Source: Rhexocercosporidium sp. MPI-PUGE-AT-0058
Lineage: Eukaryota > Ascomycota > Leotiomycetes > Helotiales
Direction: 5' to 3'
Assembly: GCA_020746875.1 (NCBI GenBank)
Contig: JAGTJL010000016.1
Span: 1,426,001-1,490,000 of the forward strand
DNA: 64,000 nucleotides
Shown here: piece by piece, positions 22,987 to 35,597 of the stretch
Numbering within the stretch: the stretch's first letter is position 1
How the letters are laid out: every line of letters starts with the position of its first letter
The notes under the pieces: model-generated
Seen by the model: the letters and a program-made list of their open reading frames with translations, nothing else
What the model was told of the DNA's origin: nothing
The model's database searches: none
Program-made: the position numbers and the translations under genes

Positions 22987-23511
22987 CTACTTGAAGAGAA
23001 GTATGTGTGGCTCGGGCTCGTGAACTTCATAGTGCTCCCATCCAAGACTCTGCAGACAATTAGTATAATAGTATATTGCAGCAATCCTATGCTCGACGCA
23101 CCTGTGTAATACCCAATGCTCTCCACTCCTCCTCCCACAACAACTTCAGTGTACCCTTCGAAGAATCGTGGTACTCCTTGGGAATCGCCTTCAGCATGTT
23201 CTTCGGAAGCTGGACATGCCGGTATTCGAATTCATTGTCCGAATATCTGGATAGGTAAGTTAGCATTATATCAAAGAATGAACCTAACGTAGCTGAAGGC
23301 TTCTGCGACGATTTGCAGCGTTCTCTAGGCCAATACAGCAATGAAGCAAATACATGGTCCAACTGTCCCAAGTATCCCAAAAACAATCTTGTCAGTTTGC
23401 TCACCTTGCAGAATAGTGGATCGAATCAATGAACTCGTCGAGACGCGCCTTCTCCGACTCTGTGAGCGGCCTAGGGTTCTTGTTTCTTCTGTTGTAATCC
23501 ATGTCCGACAT
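22987..23511 (-). CDS. CKS1: Cks1, cyclin-dependent kinase regulatory subunit
   Basis: Three exons on minus (23511-23405, 23246-23102, 23049-22987) give 104 residues. Nearly the whole protein is the Cks fold: [19 protein letters not shown], then [28 protein letters not shown] and [20 protein letters not shown]. The HxPEPH hinge motif ([10 protein letters not shown]) is intact, as are the anion-pocket residues of the family. Cks1 docks on Cdk1 and helps it to multisite phosphorylation by binding phosphothreonines. Introns follow residues 36 and 84 and have GTGAGC/GTGCGT donors. Confidence 0.96.
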
Positions 23512-24405
23512 TTTGTCTTTGCCTTCGTCTGGTTTCTCTTCGTCGATGAACTGGCTGAAGCCAATGGTGGGGCACGCGACAGCTTTCGAGTACCTCAAGC
23601 AACGACGCTCTCTTAGGATTTTGCGCAGGGCCGGCTGATAGACGTTCGACGGGATGTCTGTCTGTCGAGATTCGCAGCGGCAAGGGAATAGTAGGAAATA
23701 GAAGTCGAGGAAAGGTGAGTCGGGGCGCGGAAGAGGGTTGTCTGTGTGTAATTGTCCGAACTGTGCTGGGCACTTTGGATATGGAAAGCGAAGGAATAGA
23801 AGCAATGGCGAAGGAGAAGTGGAAGATATCCGAAACCGGGCGCGAGAGAGAGGGCAACCAGGACGGTGAAAGTGTTGTTGCGAACTTAAAAGTTGTATTC
23901 ACTCGGAGGGACCACTCAAGTAAACAATGCTCCTCTTCGTAGCCTTGTACGGGCGCTAGCCGGTGCGCTACCTTAAAACAGCTAGGTGATGCAGTCACGT
24001 GCCAACCGAGATATTCAAATGGATGAAGCCCTGGCCTACAAGCCAATGTTCTATCATGGGCAAAGGACATTGAATTGCGCAACAAGTGAATCTACCTTCC
24101 TGGCAGATGAAAACATAAATTTCTGACGTTGCGACACACATCAGAGCCTCGAATACGATTTTCGATTTTCGGTTTTCGTGAACCTTCACTGCAGTCCCAT
24201 TTCGGCAAACCCAGCCCAGGCCATCCAACCACACAAGGATCTTCTCAATCCTCACTCCACGACGCGCCCACAGAGTGATCGCGTCGCCCAGCACCCTGCG
24301 CCAACACCACAGCAAGCAATTGTGACTTCAATATAATCCACGAGAGCCTCCCCGGCGCATCATTAATCGGCCCTGATCCGGCGACACGCGACCGGAAAGG
24401 ACAGC
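23512..24405. promoter_or_regulatory. Divergent intergenic region between CKS1 and RSC4
   Basis: 894 bp separate the two divergent start codons. A long open frame on minus (to 24085) continues upstream of the CKS1 ATG, but it lacks family resemblance and I take it as chance. Confidence 0.4.
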
Positions 24406-26975
24406 ATGGACAAGCGCAAGGTCAATGGGAGAGGCCCTGCGAGCGAGGAGTTGGACGATCGCGCTGCGAAGAGAAGAAAGATGCCGAACAGTGTAAGTTC
24501 TTGTCGCCTCGCCCTCCTCTACTGCGCGGGTAAGTATATGAATGACCAAATGATGGAGTGCGCGATGTGGATTGTGCTTTGTATTGGCGATCGATGGTCG
24601 CAGGGACTCGAAGCGGCGCACCGAACATTCACGACCTGCACCATCATTCGTGCCTCCGCATTACTTACTTATCGAGAGTCCCGGGCAGGCAAGGCTGACA
24701 AGATGGCAGGACATCGACCTCATGCAGGGAGAAACTGCGGAAACCACCACGCAGATGGGCTTGAAATTGATAGACACATTTCGACAAACGGCAGACAAGA
24801 GGTATGTTCTCTAGTTTTCATATTGCGACAGGTGCAATCCCTTCAGCCTCGTGCAAATAGAGACTTGCTCTTGTTATTACAGACTTCCATTCTTCTGCGA
24901 TACGTCTTAGTGCCTACTTCAGATCCTGATTTTTACCACGTCATTTTCCAACACCATTGGCCTTAACTTCTGCGCATTTGGCTGACAATGTTCACAGTGG
25001 ACGCCTTATTGCTACACCATTTCTTACCCTTCCAAATAAGAAGCAGTTTCCGGATTACTACGAGATGATTCGGATGCCTATTGCCTTGGATACTATCGAA
25101 GCCAAACTTAAGCGCCGTGAGTTCCCGACTCTCACTACACTCGAAAGCTACTTCAAGCGCATGATTGCGAACGCAAAGGAATACAACCAGCGAGGGTCTG
25201 AAATATTCGATGACTCTGAGCGCTTAAGAAAGGCTTTGAGCAACTTTATGACGAGGTGGAACCCGGCATACAAGTTAATCGAAGGATACACAGCCTTTCC
25301 AACACCCTTCCCTGCCACTCCTGAACCAGTTCCTCAGGTAGAAGCTGGTGATAGTGATGAGGATGCCCCCGGAGAAATTGAATATGAAGCTCCTGCGACC
25401 ACCACCAAGAAGGCACGTGGACGACCACCTAAGAACCCTCAGCCTCAGAGAACGAGTGGCACTCCTGCATTGGCAGAATTCGAATACACAGGAGACGGTT
25501 TCCAAGGTCTCTCCTTCCAGGAAGCCCAAGAAAGATTTGTGGATGACTGTATTGCCCAAAAGGAATACCCTGAGTAAGTCAACCCGTGCAGGGGCGGAAC
25601 GTGTGTACTGATAAATGCAAAAGGGACGATTTCCCAGCCTTCCAACCATTCATTGATCTTCCATCGAAGGTCGACTACGAGGATTACTACAGAGTTATCG
25701 CCCATCCTGTCAGCCTGAAAACCCTCAAGAAGGGTGTAAGAGGTGTCAAAGGTAAGTATGCAGCAACTGGCAAATCAAATTACGAAAGCTGGAGTACATT
25801 CGAGAAAGAAGCGAGCTTCATCTGGGAAAATGCTTTCAAATACAACGAGGATGGCAGCGATATCTCTGTACTTGCACTTGAATTCAAAGTAATGAAGGAG
25901 GTCTCCGTGCTGTATTCTGCGCGCTGCTAACAACATATAGGCTTTCTTCACCAAGCTGATATCAGATGCTAAGAGAGATGCACCTGACGGAGCGCCAGTG
26001 GCCCCAAAGATCAAGTTGCAAATTAAACAGCCTCCACCAGTTTCGGCGCAGCAGAAACTCACTTTAAAATTCCCAGGCAGACCTACCCAGGTTGATTCGC
26101 CGACTCCTCAAGCAGCAAGTCGCGCCAATGGCCTTGCTACTGCTAATGGTGCTAGCGGTCGAAATCCATTCGCCTCCGCAACGCCAGCTCCCAGTTTGGA
26201 GCAACTCGAGCGTGCTAGGAGCGCATCAGGTTCTGTTCCGTCGCCAACACCTTCGAGTGCTGCCCTTGTCAAGAATGAGGAAGGTGGTCGGAATTCTCCA
26301 GCAGTTCTAGCGCCTTTCAACAACCTTCGCGGTTCAAGCCAGGCCGTGTCATCACCTGGCTTGACAGCGAATGGAATGCCACCACCAACGACTCCTGGAA
26401 CCTCCAATGTTTACACCGCTGGTGGTTATGCCCAGTCCTTCAATCACCAAGCTCAGTACAACCCACCAAATCCTAGCTTCGATTCTAAGTGGCGCCAACC
26501 TGGTAAAAGTAAGTTTTGGTACTTTCCGAACGTATCATTGCTAACAGCTCTAGATGCGTCCGATGCTATGATCACAAATCTCAGCCTCGCAACTCACCCA
26601 GGACTCAACATCTCCCGCCATTTCCGTATGGATTTGCCACCATCTGACACCATGGCACAGCAGTCCATCACAGTAAATCTTCCATCGACTCACTACTACC
26701 TCCAAATCAAACCAAGCATTGCTCAATCTCTTCTTGACCGACAGCATAAGTTATTCGTTACGTCAGGAACCCAAAGGCTGCATGCAATGCCTCTGATTCC
26801 TGGCCACCCTGTCGATCATCGACATCCCTTGTTCGAGGCTCGACTTCTCCCAGGAGTAAACCGAATTGATGTTGAGCTCATCGCAGCTTTGCCGAAGGGT
26901 GCCGCCAAGCCCGCCAGTGGCCAAGATGTTGAATTGGAGAAAATCACCGTATTTGCCAATCTTTTGAGGTCCTAA
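24406..26975 (+). CDS. RSC4: Rsc4-like tandem bromodomain subunit of the RSC remodeller
   Basis: Six exons (24406-24492, 24710-24801, 24998-25573, 25624-25888, 25941-26508, 26554-26975) give 669 residues. The start MDKRKVNGRGPASEELDDRA leads to a basic nuclear signal (AAKRRK). Bromodomain 1 covers roughly residues 45-150 (ATPFLTLPNKKQFPDYYEMI, with acetyl-lysine site ANAKEYNQRG). An acidic and AT-hook-like linker (KKARGRPPKNP) follows, then bromodomain 2 at about 235-345 (FIDLPSKVDYEDYYRVIAHP, WENAFKYNEDGSD). The C-terminal domain (about 520-669) resembles the conserved Rsc4 tail. RSC is a nucleosome remodeller and Rsc4 reads acetylated H3. The last intron (45 nt) is divisible by three and open, so its retention would keep the frame. 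Confidence 0.82.
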
Positions 26976-28272
26976 GGGACGAATGTACATGGCTTATTCA
27001 GCAATGAAGGGCCCATTTAGGAAGGCGTTATTGCAGACATGGAACCGGTCATGGGACGGCGCATTCTGGCTTTTGCCTGCGAAGCAAAACGGGCGTTTGT
27101 ATAGTATTACACTTGTTTGAGTCAATATTCACAGATGGACACTTTTGCAAGAAGTTTGCTACCGAGCTATTCACTGTTAAATTAGTTCATGGAACAGCAT
27201 AGCGTTTTACAATTGTTCTGCCGTCTTTTTACACTGTACCTTAGCCAAGAATGATCAATCTTCGAACTCTTACCTACACTGAATCCGCCAGACTCAAGTC
27301 CATCCTTCCAAAGACACTGGACGAGATTGCTATGTTGAGTTTAGGAGTAAAATCCATTCATGATCCTGGCTGGCATTTAAATATGACGCTTGAATATGTT
27401 CGAGCCAGATTCTTGAATAGTTCTGACCGAGACAACGAGTTTCCGGACTAGAAACGTCAGATGCAAGGCCGTAGATTCACTGCAAAATGCCTTTCGCGCA
27501 GGGTGGCAAACGATGCCTGATGATGCCCCAATCTTAACTTCTGCTGAGAAAGGGCCGGCTCCTTCAATCGGGGTTCAGTCTAGAGGTCGGAGCACACCAC
27601 TCTGAAGATTATTGTTCCCAACAGAACTTGATCTGATAATCTCTTCTCGTCGAACATTTCTTTCCCTCGAGGCGGTGAGCCTTTTTTGTTTCCATTGCCT
27701 TCTCTGCTACCAGGGTAGTCCAATCTGGGACATCAAACCCACCCGAATTACGGCAGGAAACCTCATTTTTGTACTTGATGTGGACCCTTGCCGGAAAGTT
27801 TGTGATCCATGAAAGGAGGCGAATACCTTTCGGAAGTCCTCACTCGATTACAGGATTTTCATAACTTCATCAACAAGACTTCAAAAGCCTCCACCCTCCA
27901 CTAAGAGCGGCACTGATCCCATGCTGCACCCAGTACCGAGCAAAGCGTAGAACTAATGATGCAAAATTGCCACTAAGATCTTGATGCGACAGTTCTTGTG
28001 GATCAAGATTTTGCAGTATTTTGTAAATATGGTTGTAACTGAGCTAATAATTCATTGTGGTTAGAGGTTCTTGATTTGCTAGAGCGGGCTTTTCTATGCC
28101 ACTTTCCATCCGACTCTTGATTGGCCGGCCCTTAGCGTCGTCATAACCGAATGGCAGCTAATCCACCCTGCACACCTCTTTTTGAACTTTTTTCTCGAGG
28201 TTCCATTTTCAACCTCCCCGCCCTACCTACAACTCCCATTCTCCCAACCCCAAAACCACATACACAATCATC
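26976..28272. promoter_or_regulatory. Intergenic, RSC4 3' flank and SSB promoter
   Basis: 1.3 kb without a gene. Near the SSB start there is an inverted CCAAT box (ATTGG at about 28119) and a long pyrimidine-rich leader (about 28215-28270), as is usual for highly expressed fungal genes. No clear heat-shock element (repeated nGAAn) was seen, which fits Ssb being growth-regulated rather than heat-induced. Confidence 0.45.
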
Positions 28273-31079
<2,807 letters not shown>

Positions 31080-31523
31080 ATTACGAATTTGCTACACAGC
31101 ACACGGAGCAATGGTCGGTGGTTGATGCTTGATTTTCCTCGGCATGGATTGGCTAATCTGGTTTCTGGCTCTTCCCATGGGTTCATAAAAAGTCATTTGC
31201 GAGTTTCTGATCTGGCTGCTTTGTGATCAAGGAATGTTTTCTTCCTTTCCTACGGGCATACAGCGCGCTTGTAGAACAGGAAGGGAGAAAGATAATCAAA
31301 TTGAACAAAAACATGAAAAATTAGCCTTGCTCTTGGCTGTTGTGATGTGGAACGCTAGGCACAATCAAGGACATTCGATTACCAGGTCGAATAAGCTGCC
31401 TCGGCAGCCGAGAATAATCGAACGTAAGTACTGCAGTGCTTTGGTGACTTCACCGATATTACATGGCTCTTTCTATGACTTAAAAGTTATCTCTGGTAGA
31501 ACCCGGTGTTGACCAGCACTTTT
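31080..31523. other. Intergenic between convergent SSB and F-box/2EXR-like gene
   Basis: 3' untranslated sequence of both neighbours. No gene or repeat is seen. Confidence 0.4.
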
Positions 31524-32159
31524 TTATCTACCCTGTGTCTGTGATAAAGCAGCCGCTTTCCGATGCATGCCTAGAAGTTCCGTAACATCTTTCGTGCTTT
31601 CTAACACCCCATCTCCACAATTATCTTCCAGCCTCCCAGCCAACAGCCTCACTTTCTCCAAATACGGATCCCTCAATAGAGCAGACAACTTCTTCCAATT
31701 CTCAAACCACTCTCCCTTCCCAAGAGCCTTCAAGAACCCCTCCTTAACCACAACCTCCACCCTCCTCAGCCTACCGTTCAGCACACAATCCTCCAATACC
31801 GGAATCAGCTCCCTGCAAAAGAAATCCTTACTCCCCCACCGTAACACCACAATCCTCAAGGCATGTATCTGCCGTCTATTGTCCCGGAATTGGTTGGAGA
31901 GGAAATATGACCAATCATCGTTGCGGCGCCGGATCGTGAGGGAGAATGTATTGCTTGTAAAGTAGATGGGACGTAATTCGTGGTAGAGTTGCGTGTTTGC
32001 TAGGAGGAGATTGTGGGGAAAGGACGGGTGGAGTGGCTCGGAGAAGGGGGAGGCGGTTGAGGAGAGGGAGATGTAGGATGTTGAAGAGGTGCAGATGATG
32101 ATATAGATTTTGGTGCGGATTTCGGGTGGGAGGTCGAGAAGTCGGAAGTGTTTTGACAT
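31524..32159 (-). CDS. Fungal F-box/2EXR-like protein of unknown function
   Basis: A single exon on minus encodes 211 residues from the first ATG that fits (MSKHFRLLDLPPEIRTKIYI). The N-terminal LLDLPPEIRTKIY is the signature of a large fungal family of short F-box-like or 2EXR proteins. It is followed by a region typical of them (LLLANTQLYHELRPIYFTSN, then TFSLTIRR and HALRIVVLRW). These proteins are numerous and lineage-specific, with unknown targets; a link to ubiquitin ligases has been proposed only for true F-boxes. The start lies 265 bp from the divergent RRF1 start. Confidence 0.7.
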   Translation of the reverse strand: MSKHFRLLDLPPEIRTKIYIIICTSSTSYISLSSTASPFSEPLHPSFPHNLLLANTQLYHELRPIYFTSNTFSLTIRRRNDDWSYFLSNQFRDNRRQIHALRIVVLRWGSKDFFCRELIPVLEDCVLNGRLRRVEVVVKEGFLKALGKGEWFENWKKLSALLRDPYLEKVRLLAGRLEDNCGDGVLESTKDVTELLGMHRKAAALSQTQGR

Positions 32160-32424
32160 TGTGTGATGGTTTCTAAGGTGGGTATTCGGAAAATTAAAGA
32201 TAATTAGAAGTTCTAGAAGCTGGAATGAGAAAAATTGTGCCAAAATAAGAGTGTTGAAGCTCAAAACAGAGCTTCAAACTGTTGTCGCCACAAGGTTGAT
32301 AAATCCAAAGAAGGCTGAGAGGCGAGGCGAGACAAGGCCCTGCCGACGCCTCGTCAAAGTCACCAAAGCTTTTTTGGACATTCAGACATAAGTCAACACG
32401 AACAAGTCACTTTACCCAACAACC
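32160..32424. promoter_or_regulatory. Short divergent promoter, 2EXR-like gene and RRF1
   Basis: 265 bp between two start codons facing away from each other. No specific site was recognised. Confidence 0.45.
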
Positions 32425-33404
32425 ATGCCTCCGCCACTACCGATGCGAGCATATGTGCTCAGACGTCTTATATCGCGATCCACGACCCGTGCAGAATGCC
32501 AATTGATGCAAGTACTGCGAACCCAGCTCAATTAACAACAGCTAACCTTTTTCCAGCCTCAAAACAACCCCCCTCGTCCAAACCTTCAACGCAATACCAA
32601 CAGCTCCTCTCCAATCCCAGCGACAATTCTCCCAAACCCCCCTCCTCCTCAAGAAAAAAGGACGTGCCGACCGAGAAGAATCCGCATCCTCCCAATCCAG
32701 CGAAGCAGAAGATCCATATGATTTCTCAACCTTAGAAAGCAGCATCGAGAAAGTCCTCGAGAAGCTGAAGAATGACCTATCGAAGCTACGGACGGGAGGA
32801 AGGTTCAATCCGGAGGTGTTGGAGAATTTGAGGGTGCATCTGGTGAAGGATAGTAAGGCGAGTGAGAAGCTGGGGGATCTGGCGCAGGTGCTGCCGAAGG
32901 GGGGGAGGAGCTTGATGATTTTGGTGGGGGAGAAGGATGTGAGTTTGGCCCCTTCTTGCCGGAAGAAATATATCTCAGAAAAGCTTCCAGATTTCAATCC
33001 GTTGGAGGATTTGCGTGAAGAAATTTGATTAGACGGTTACTAACACGGAATAGCATGTCAAGCCCATCATGTCCGCAATCCAAGGCTCGAAAGATCTCAA
33101 CCTGCAACCAGTACAAGATGGAAACAATGCCGCTCAATTGAACGTTCCTATACCACCACCCACGAAAGAATCCCGGGATCTGGCATTATCGGCAGCTAGT
33201 AAGACAGGAGATACTGCAAATGTAGGAATCAGGAATGCTAGAGCGGCATTGCAGAAACGACTTCGAGCTATGGAAATCAAGAAGACGATACGGCCGGATG
33301 ATCTGAAGAAGGCGTCGAAAGAGATGGAGAAGATTGTAGAGAAGGGAGTTGCGGATGTCAAGAAGACCGTTGATGCTGCGAGGAAGGGCATGGAACAGGC
33401 TTGA
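32425..33404 (+). CDS. RRF1: Mitochondrial ribosome recycling factor
   Basis: Three exons (32425-32507, 32557-32938, 33054-33404) give 271 residues. The first intron only restores the frame if it uses a GC donor: GCAAGT at 32508, branch site GCTAAC, acceptor TCCAG. The ordinary-looking GTACTG at 32512 leaves the next exon out of frame. The N terminus is a mitochondrial presequence (MRAYVLRRLISRSTTRAECQ, later QSQRQFSQTPLLLKKKGR). The RRF domain follows: LEKLKNDLSKLRTGGRFNPE, HVKPIMSAIQGSKDLNLQP, VPIPPPTKESRDLALSAASK and VGIRNARAALQKRLRAMEIK. The factor splits mitoribosomes after termination together with EF-G2. The gene ends 79 bp from the convergent mitochondrial-type gene. Confidence 0.9.
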
Positions 33405-33483
33405 AGACAGACAAATAGATATGTATTCTACAGGATTTTTGTACAGTATGGTAGTAGAACAGTGTGTAGAGTAGAGGCAGAAA

Positions 33484-34610
33484 CTACAGCTTGCGCTTCG
33501 CTGCCTGTAGTTTGGAATCCCTCAGGCTAGCTGGCAGCAATGCTCTTAATGTCTCCTCCAACTTTCTCGCATCAGCAGGTAGATAAGTCTCGTTCCTCCT
33601 CGTATACGCCGCAACCTGCGCCAGCACATCTCCTGGCCGAGCAGCACTCTGCGGCGGTACATACTGACCAGCAACCCACTGCTTCATCATAGCCTCTTTA
33701 TCATCCTTCGACAGCTTCCCCGCCTTTCGGAACACGCTTTTCGACTTCTTACTCTCAGTAGCATTCTCAAACAGCGTACCAGCCCCATCCATCATTTTGT
33801 CGTGATGAGAAGCAGCGCTCTTGAACTCCGGGCTCACATTATCCGTAGCAACAGCCATCTTATACACCAGCGATTCCACCACACCTCTCGGACTCGAAAT
33901 AACAGGCGGTCCCCAGCGTGCAAGATCTTCCGCGCTGGTGACTGGTTTGTACGGTGCTTGGAAACCTCCAACCCTGTCATCGAGGTACTCCAACTCCTCT
34001 GCTGTAAGCGGTACTGGCTCGCCATCATCCTCGCTCTTTTCTAGCCGTTGATTGTCTTTCACACCACCACCTCGACGTCCCTTCCCTCTCGTTCCTCGCC
34101 CTCTAGCAGCACCTCTTCCCCTTCCTCCTCTTCCTCCACGAGCACCACCGCGCAACCCTCCCCTAGTGAAGCCACTAGGTCTAGGAAGACCTCTGAAGTC
34201 TCCCCGTGGCATGAAGCTAGAGCTGCGACCTTCTCTGGGATTGATGCCTTCATCGATTCTCCGGATCTTTAACTGCGGTGGTGGTTTGGCGGCGAGAGAA
34301 CGGGCATCAACGCCGCGTGATGGGCTAGGGGTCAAGGATGAGACTTCCTGGAGAACATCTGGTCGGGAGGAACGTCTGATTCGAAGGGCATCTGTACAGC
34401 AATTAGCAGCCAATCGATTGAATCAATCAAAGATAACTGTAATGGAGCAGAGCAAATATACATACCTCCATTGCCATCCTCCTCAGCACATCGAGAAGCA
34501 GAAATCGAGAATTGTCTCAGCGAAGCAGCGATTCCATCTGCGACTTTGGCAAAATCATGGGCTGCGGGTCTGCCGCGACCAATGGCCGAGTGAACATGCC
34601 ATTTGAACAT
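33484..34610 (-). CDS. Mitochondrially targeted RGG-rich protein, function unknown
   Basis: Two exons on minus (34610-34466 and 34391-33484) give 350 residues. The N terminus is basic and amphipathic, with a presequence-like SLRQFSISASRCAEEDGN, so import into mitochondria is likely. Residues about 125-160 form an Arg/Gly box (RGGLRGGARGGRGGRGRGAA) typical of RNA-binding proteins. The conserved C-terminal half contains PLTAEELEYLDDRVGGFQAP, WGPPVISSPRGVVESLVYK and AMMKQWVAGQYVPP. I do not recognise a named family. A mitoribosomal or mitochondrial RNA-processing role would fit the layout and the convergent RRF1 neighbour, but that is inference. It shares a 270 bp divergent promoter with CDC26. 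Confidence 0.75.
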
Positions 34611-34880
34611 GTTGTGTTGTTTAAGGACTGTGGGATATCAATTCATGAATGACTAGTCAAGGAGGGAAATCGGCTGGTGGATGAAAATTGTTGGTGCCTT
34701 GTTGATGCCTCACAGCCTTCTCGAGCTGCAACCTCGTCCTCTAACACACTCGAGCAAACAACTTCCTCACCTACGAAAACCAAATCACCATACCTTCCCT
34801 ACACATCAAAACAAGCCATACTTTGCAAAAACGCACCAGACAATTCCGGCCCCAAAACAAACCTCCACAAAACCGCAATC

Positions 34881-35174
34881 ATGCTCCGCCGCAAACCAAC
34901 AGCCATTACGCTCACCACCGAAGACATAGCGATCTACGAAGACGCGCGCGCGCGCGAAGCCCAAGAACAAGAGCAAGCTGCCATGGAAGCAGAGATGCAA
35001 GCTCAAGCTCAGTACGGCGCGGCACGCCAGCAGCATCAGTCTCAGAACATGCGCGATCCGAACGATGAGTTGCGGCCATTGCCAGGTGATAGGGCGAGGG
35101 CGCAGCAACAGATTAAGACGAGGGAGGAGAGGCTGGGACTTGGATTGGGGAATGGAGGTGGTTCGAGGGGTTGA
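34881..35174 (+). CDS. CDC26: Cdc26, anaphase-promoting complex subunit
   Basis: A single exon encodes 97 residues. The first ten residues, MLRRKPTAIT, followed by LTTEDIAIYEDARA, are the Cdc26 signature: this N-terminal segment inserts into the TPR superhelix of Cdc16/APC6 and stabilises it. The rest is a Glu/Gln/Ala-rich helix (about residues 22-60) and a Gly-rich end, which vary between species. The start was chosen because the conserved MLRRKPT motif begins the protein in the family, although the frame is open further upstream. Confidence 0.85.
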   Translation: MLRRKPTAITLTTEDIAIYEDARAREAQEQEQAAMEAEMQAQAQYGAARQQHQSQNMRDPNDELRPLPGDRARAQQQIKTREERLGLGLGNGGGSRG

Positions 35175-35597
35175 GAAGTGGAAAGGGTATATATATTGAG
35201 CTGTTTGTTATGGGGGACGGGAGGTGGAAGAGGGAAGAGGGGTACCACGAGTAAGGCACTAGGAGTGATTTGGATTTATTTTCATTTCCTCCACTGCTCC
35301 CTTACACTGTACAAGGTCGCTCTCTGAAGCGCCAAATTCTGGAGGGAGCGTCAATACCATGCTACGAATGCATGCAGACTATGCTACGATGCGACGCAAA
35401 CCAGTCTTCCGCCCACTCAGATCCAAATACCCTCTTGTCACCATGGAATGCCACTACTATCTACGAATCAAAAATCGACTGAAATATCATCGTCCCTCGC
35501 TGATGATCTGTCTGTTCCCATGTACGCCATTTCGCTAAATGCAGATGTAAAGAGTTTCTTTGTTTTCACGCCTCCAAAATACACCAAACCAGCACCA
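35175..35597. other. Intergenic between convergent CDC26 and TAF2
   Basis: 3' flanks of both genes. No gene or repeat is seen. Confidence 0.4.

Noticed and set aside
23471..24085. A 204-codon frame on minus covering the CKS1 start
   Set aside because: It overlaps CKS1 exon 1 in another frame and shows no known domain.
25755..25791. A GTAAGT...AAAG segment inside RSC4 exon 4
   Set aside because: At 37 nt it is too short for an intron, and removing it would break the frame; the unspliced reading stays open.
32512..32556. GTACTG as the ordinary donor of RRF intron 1
   Set aside because: It leaves the second exon out of frame, while the GC donor four bases upstream restores it.
34052..34606. 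A 184-codon Pro/Ser-rich frame on plus
   Set aside because: It is the complement of the Arg/Gly box of the mitochondrial-type protein on minus.
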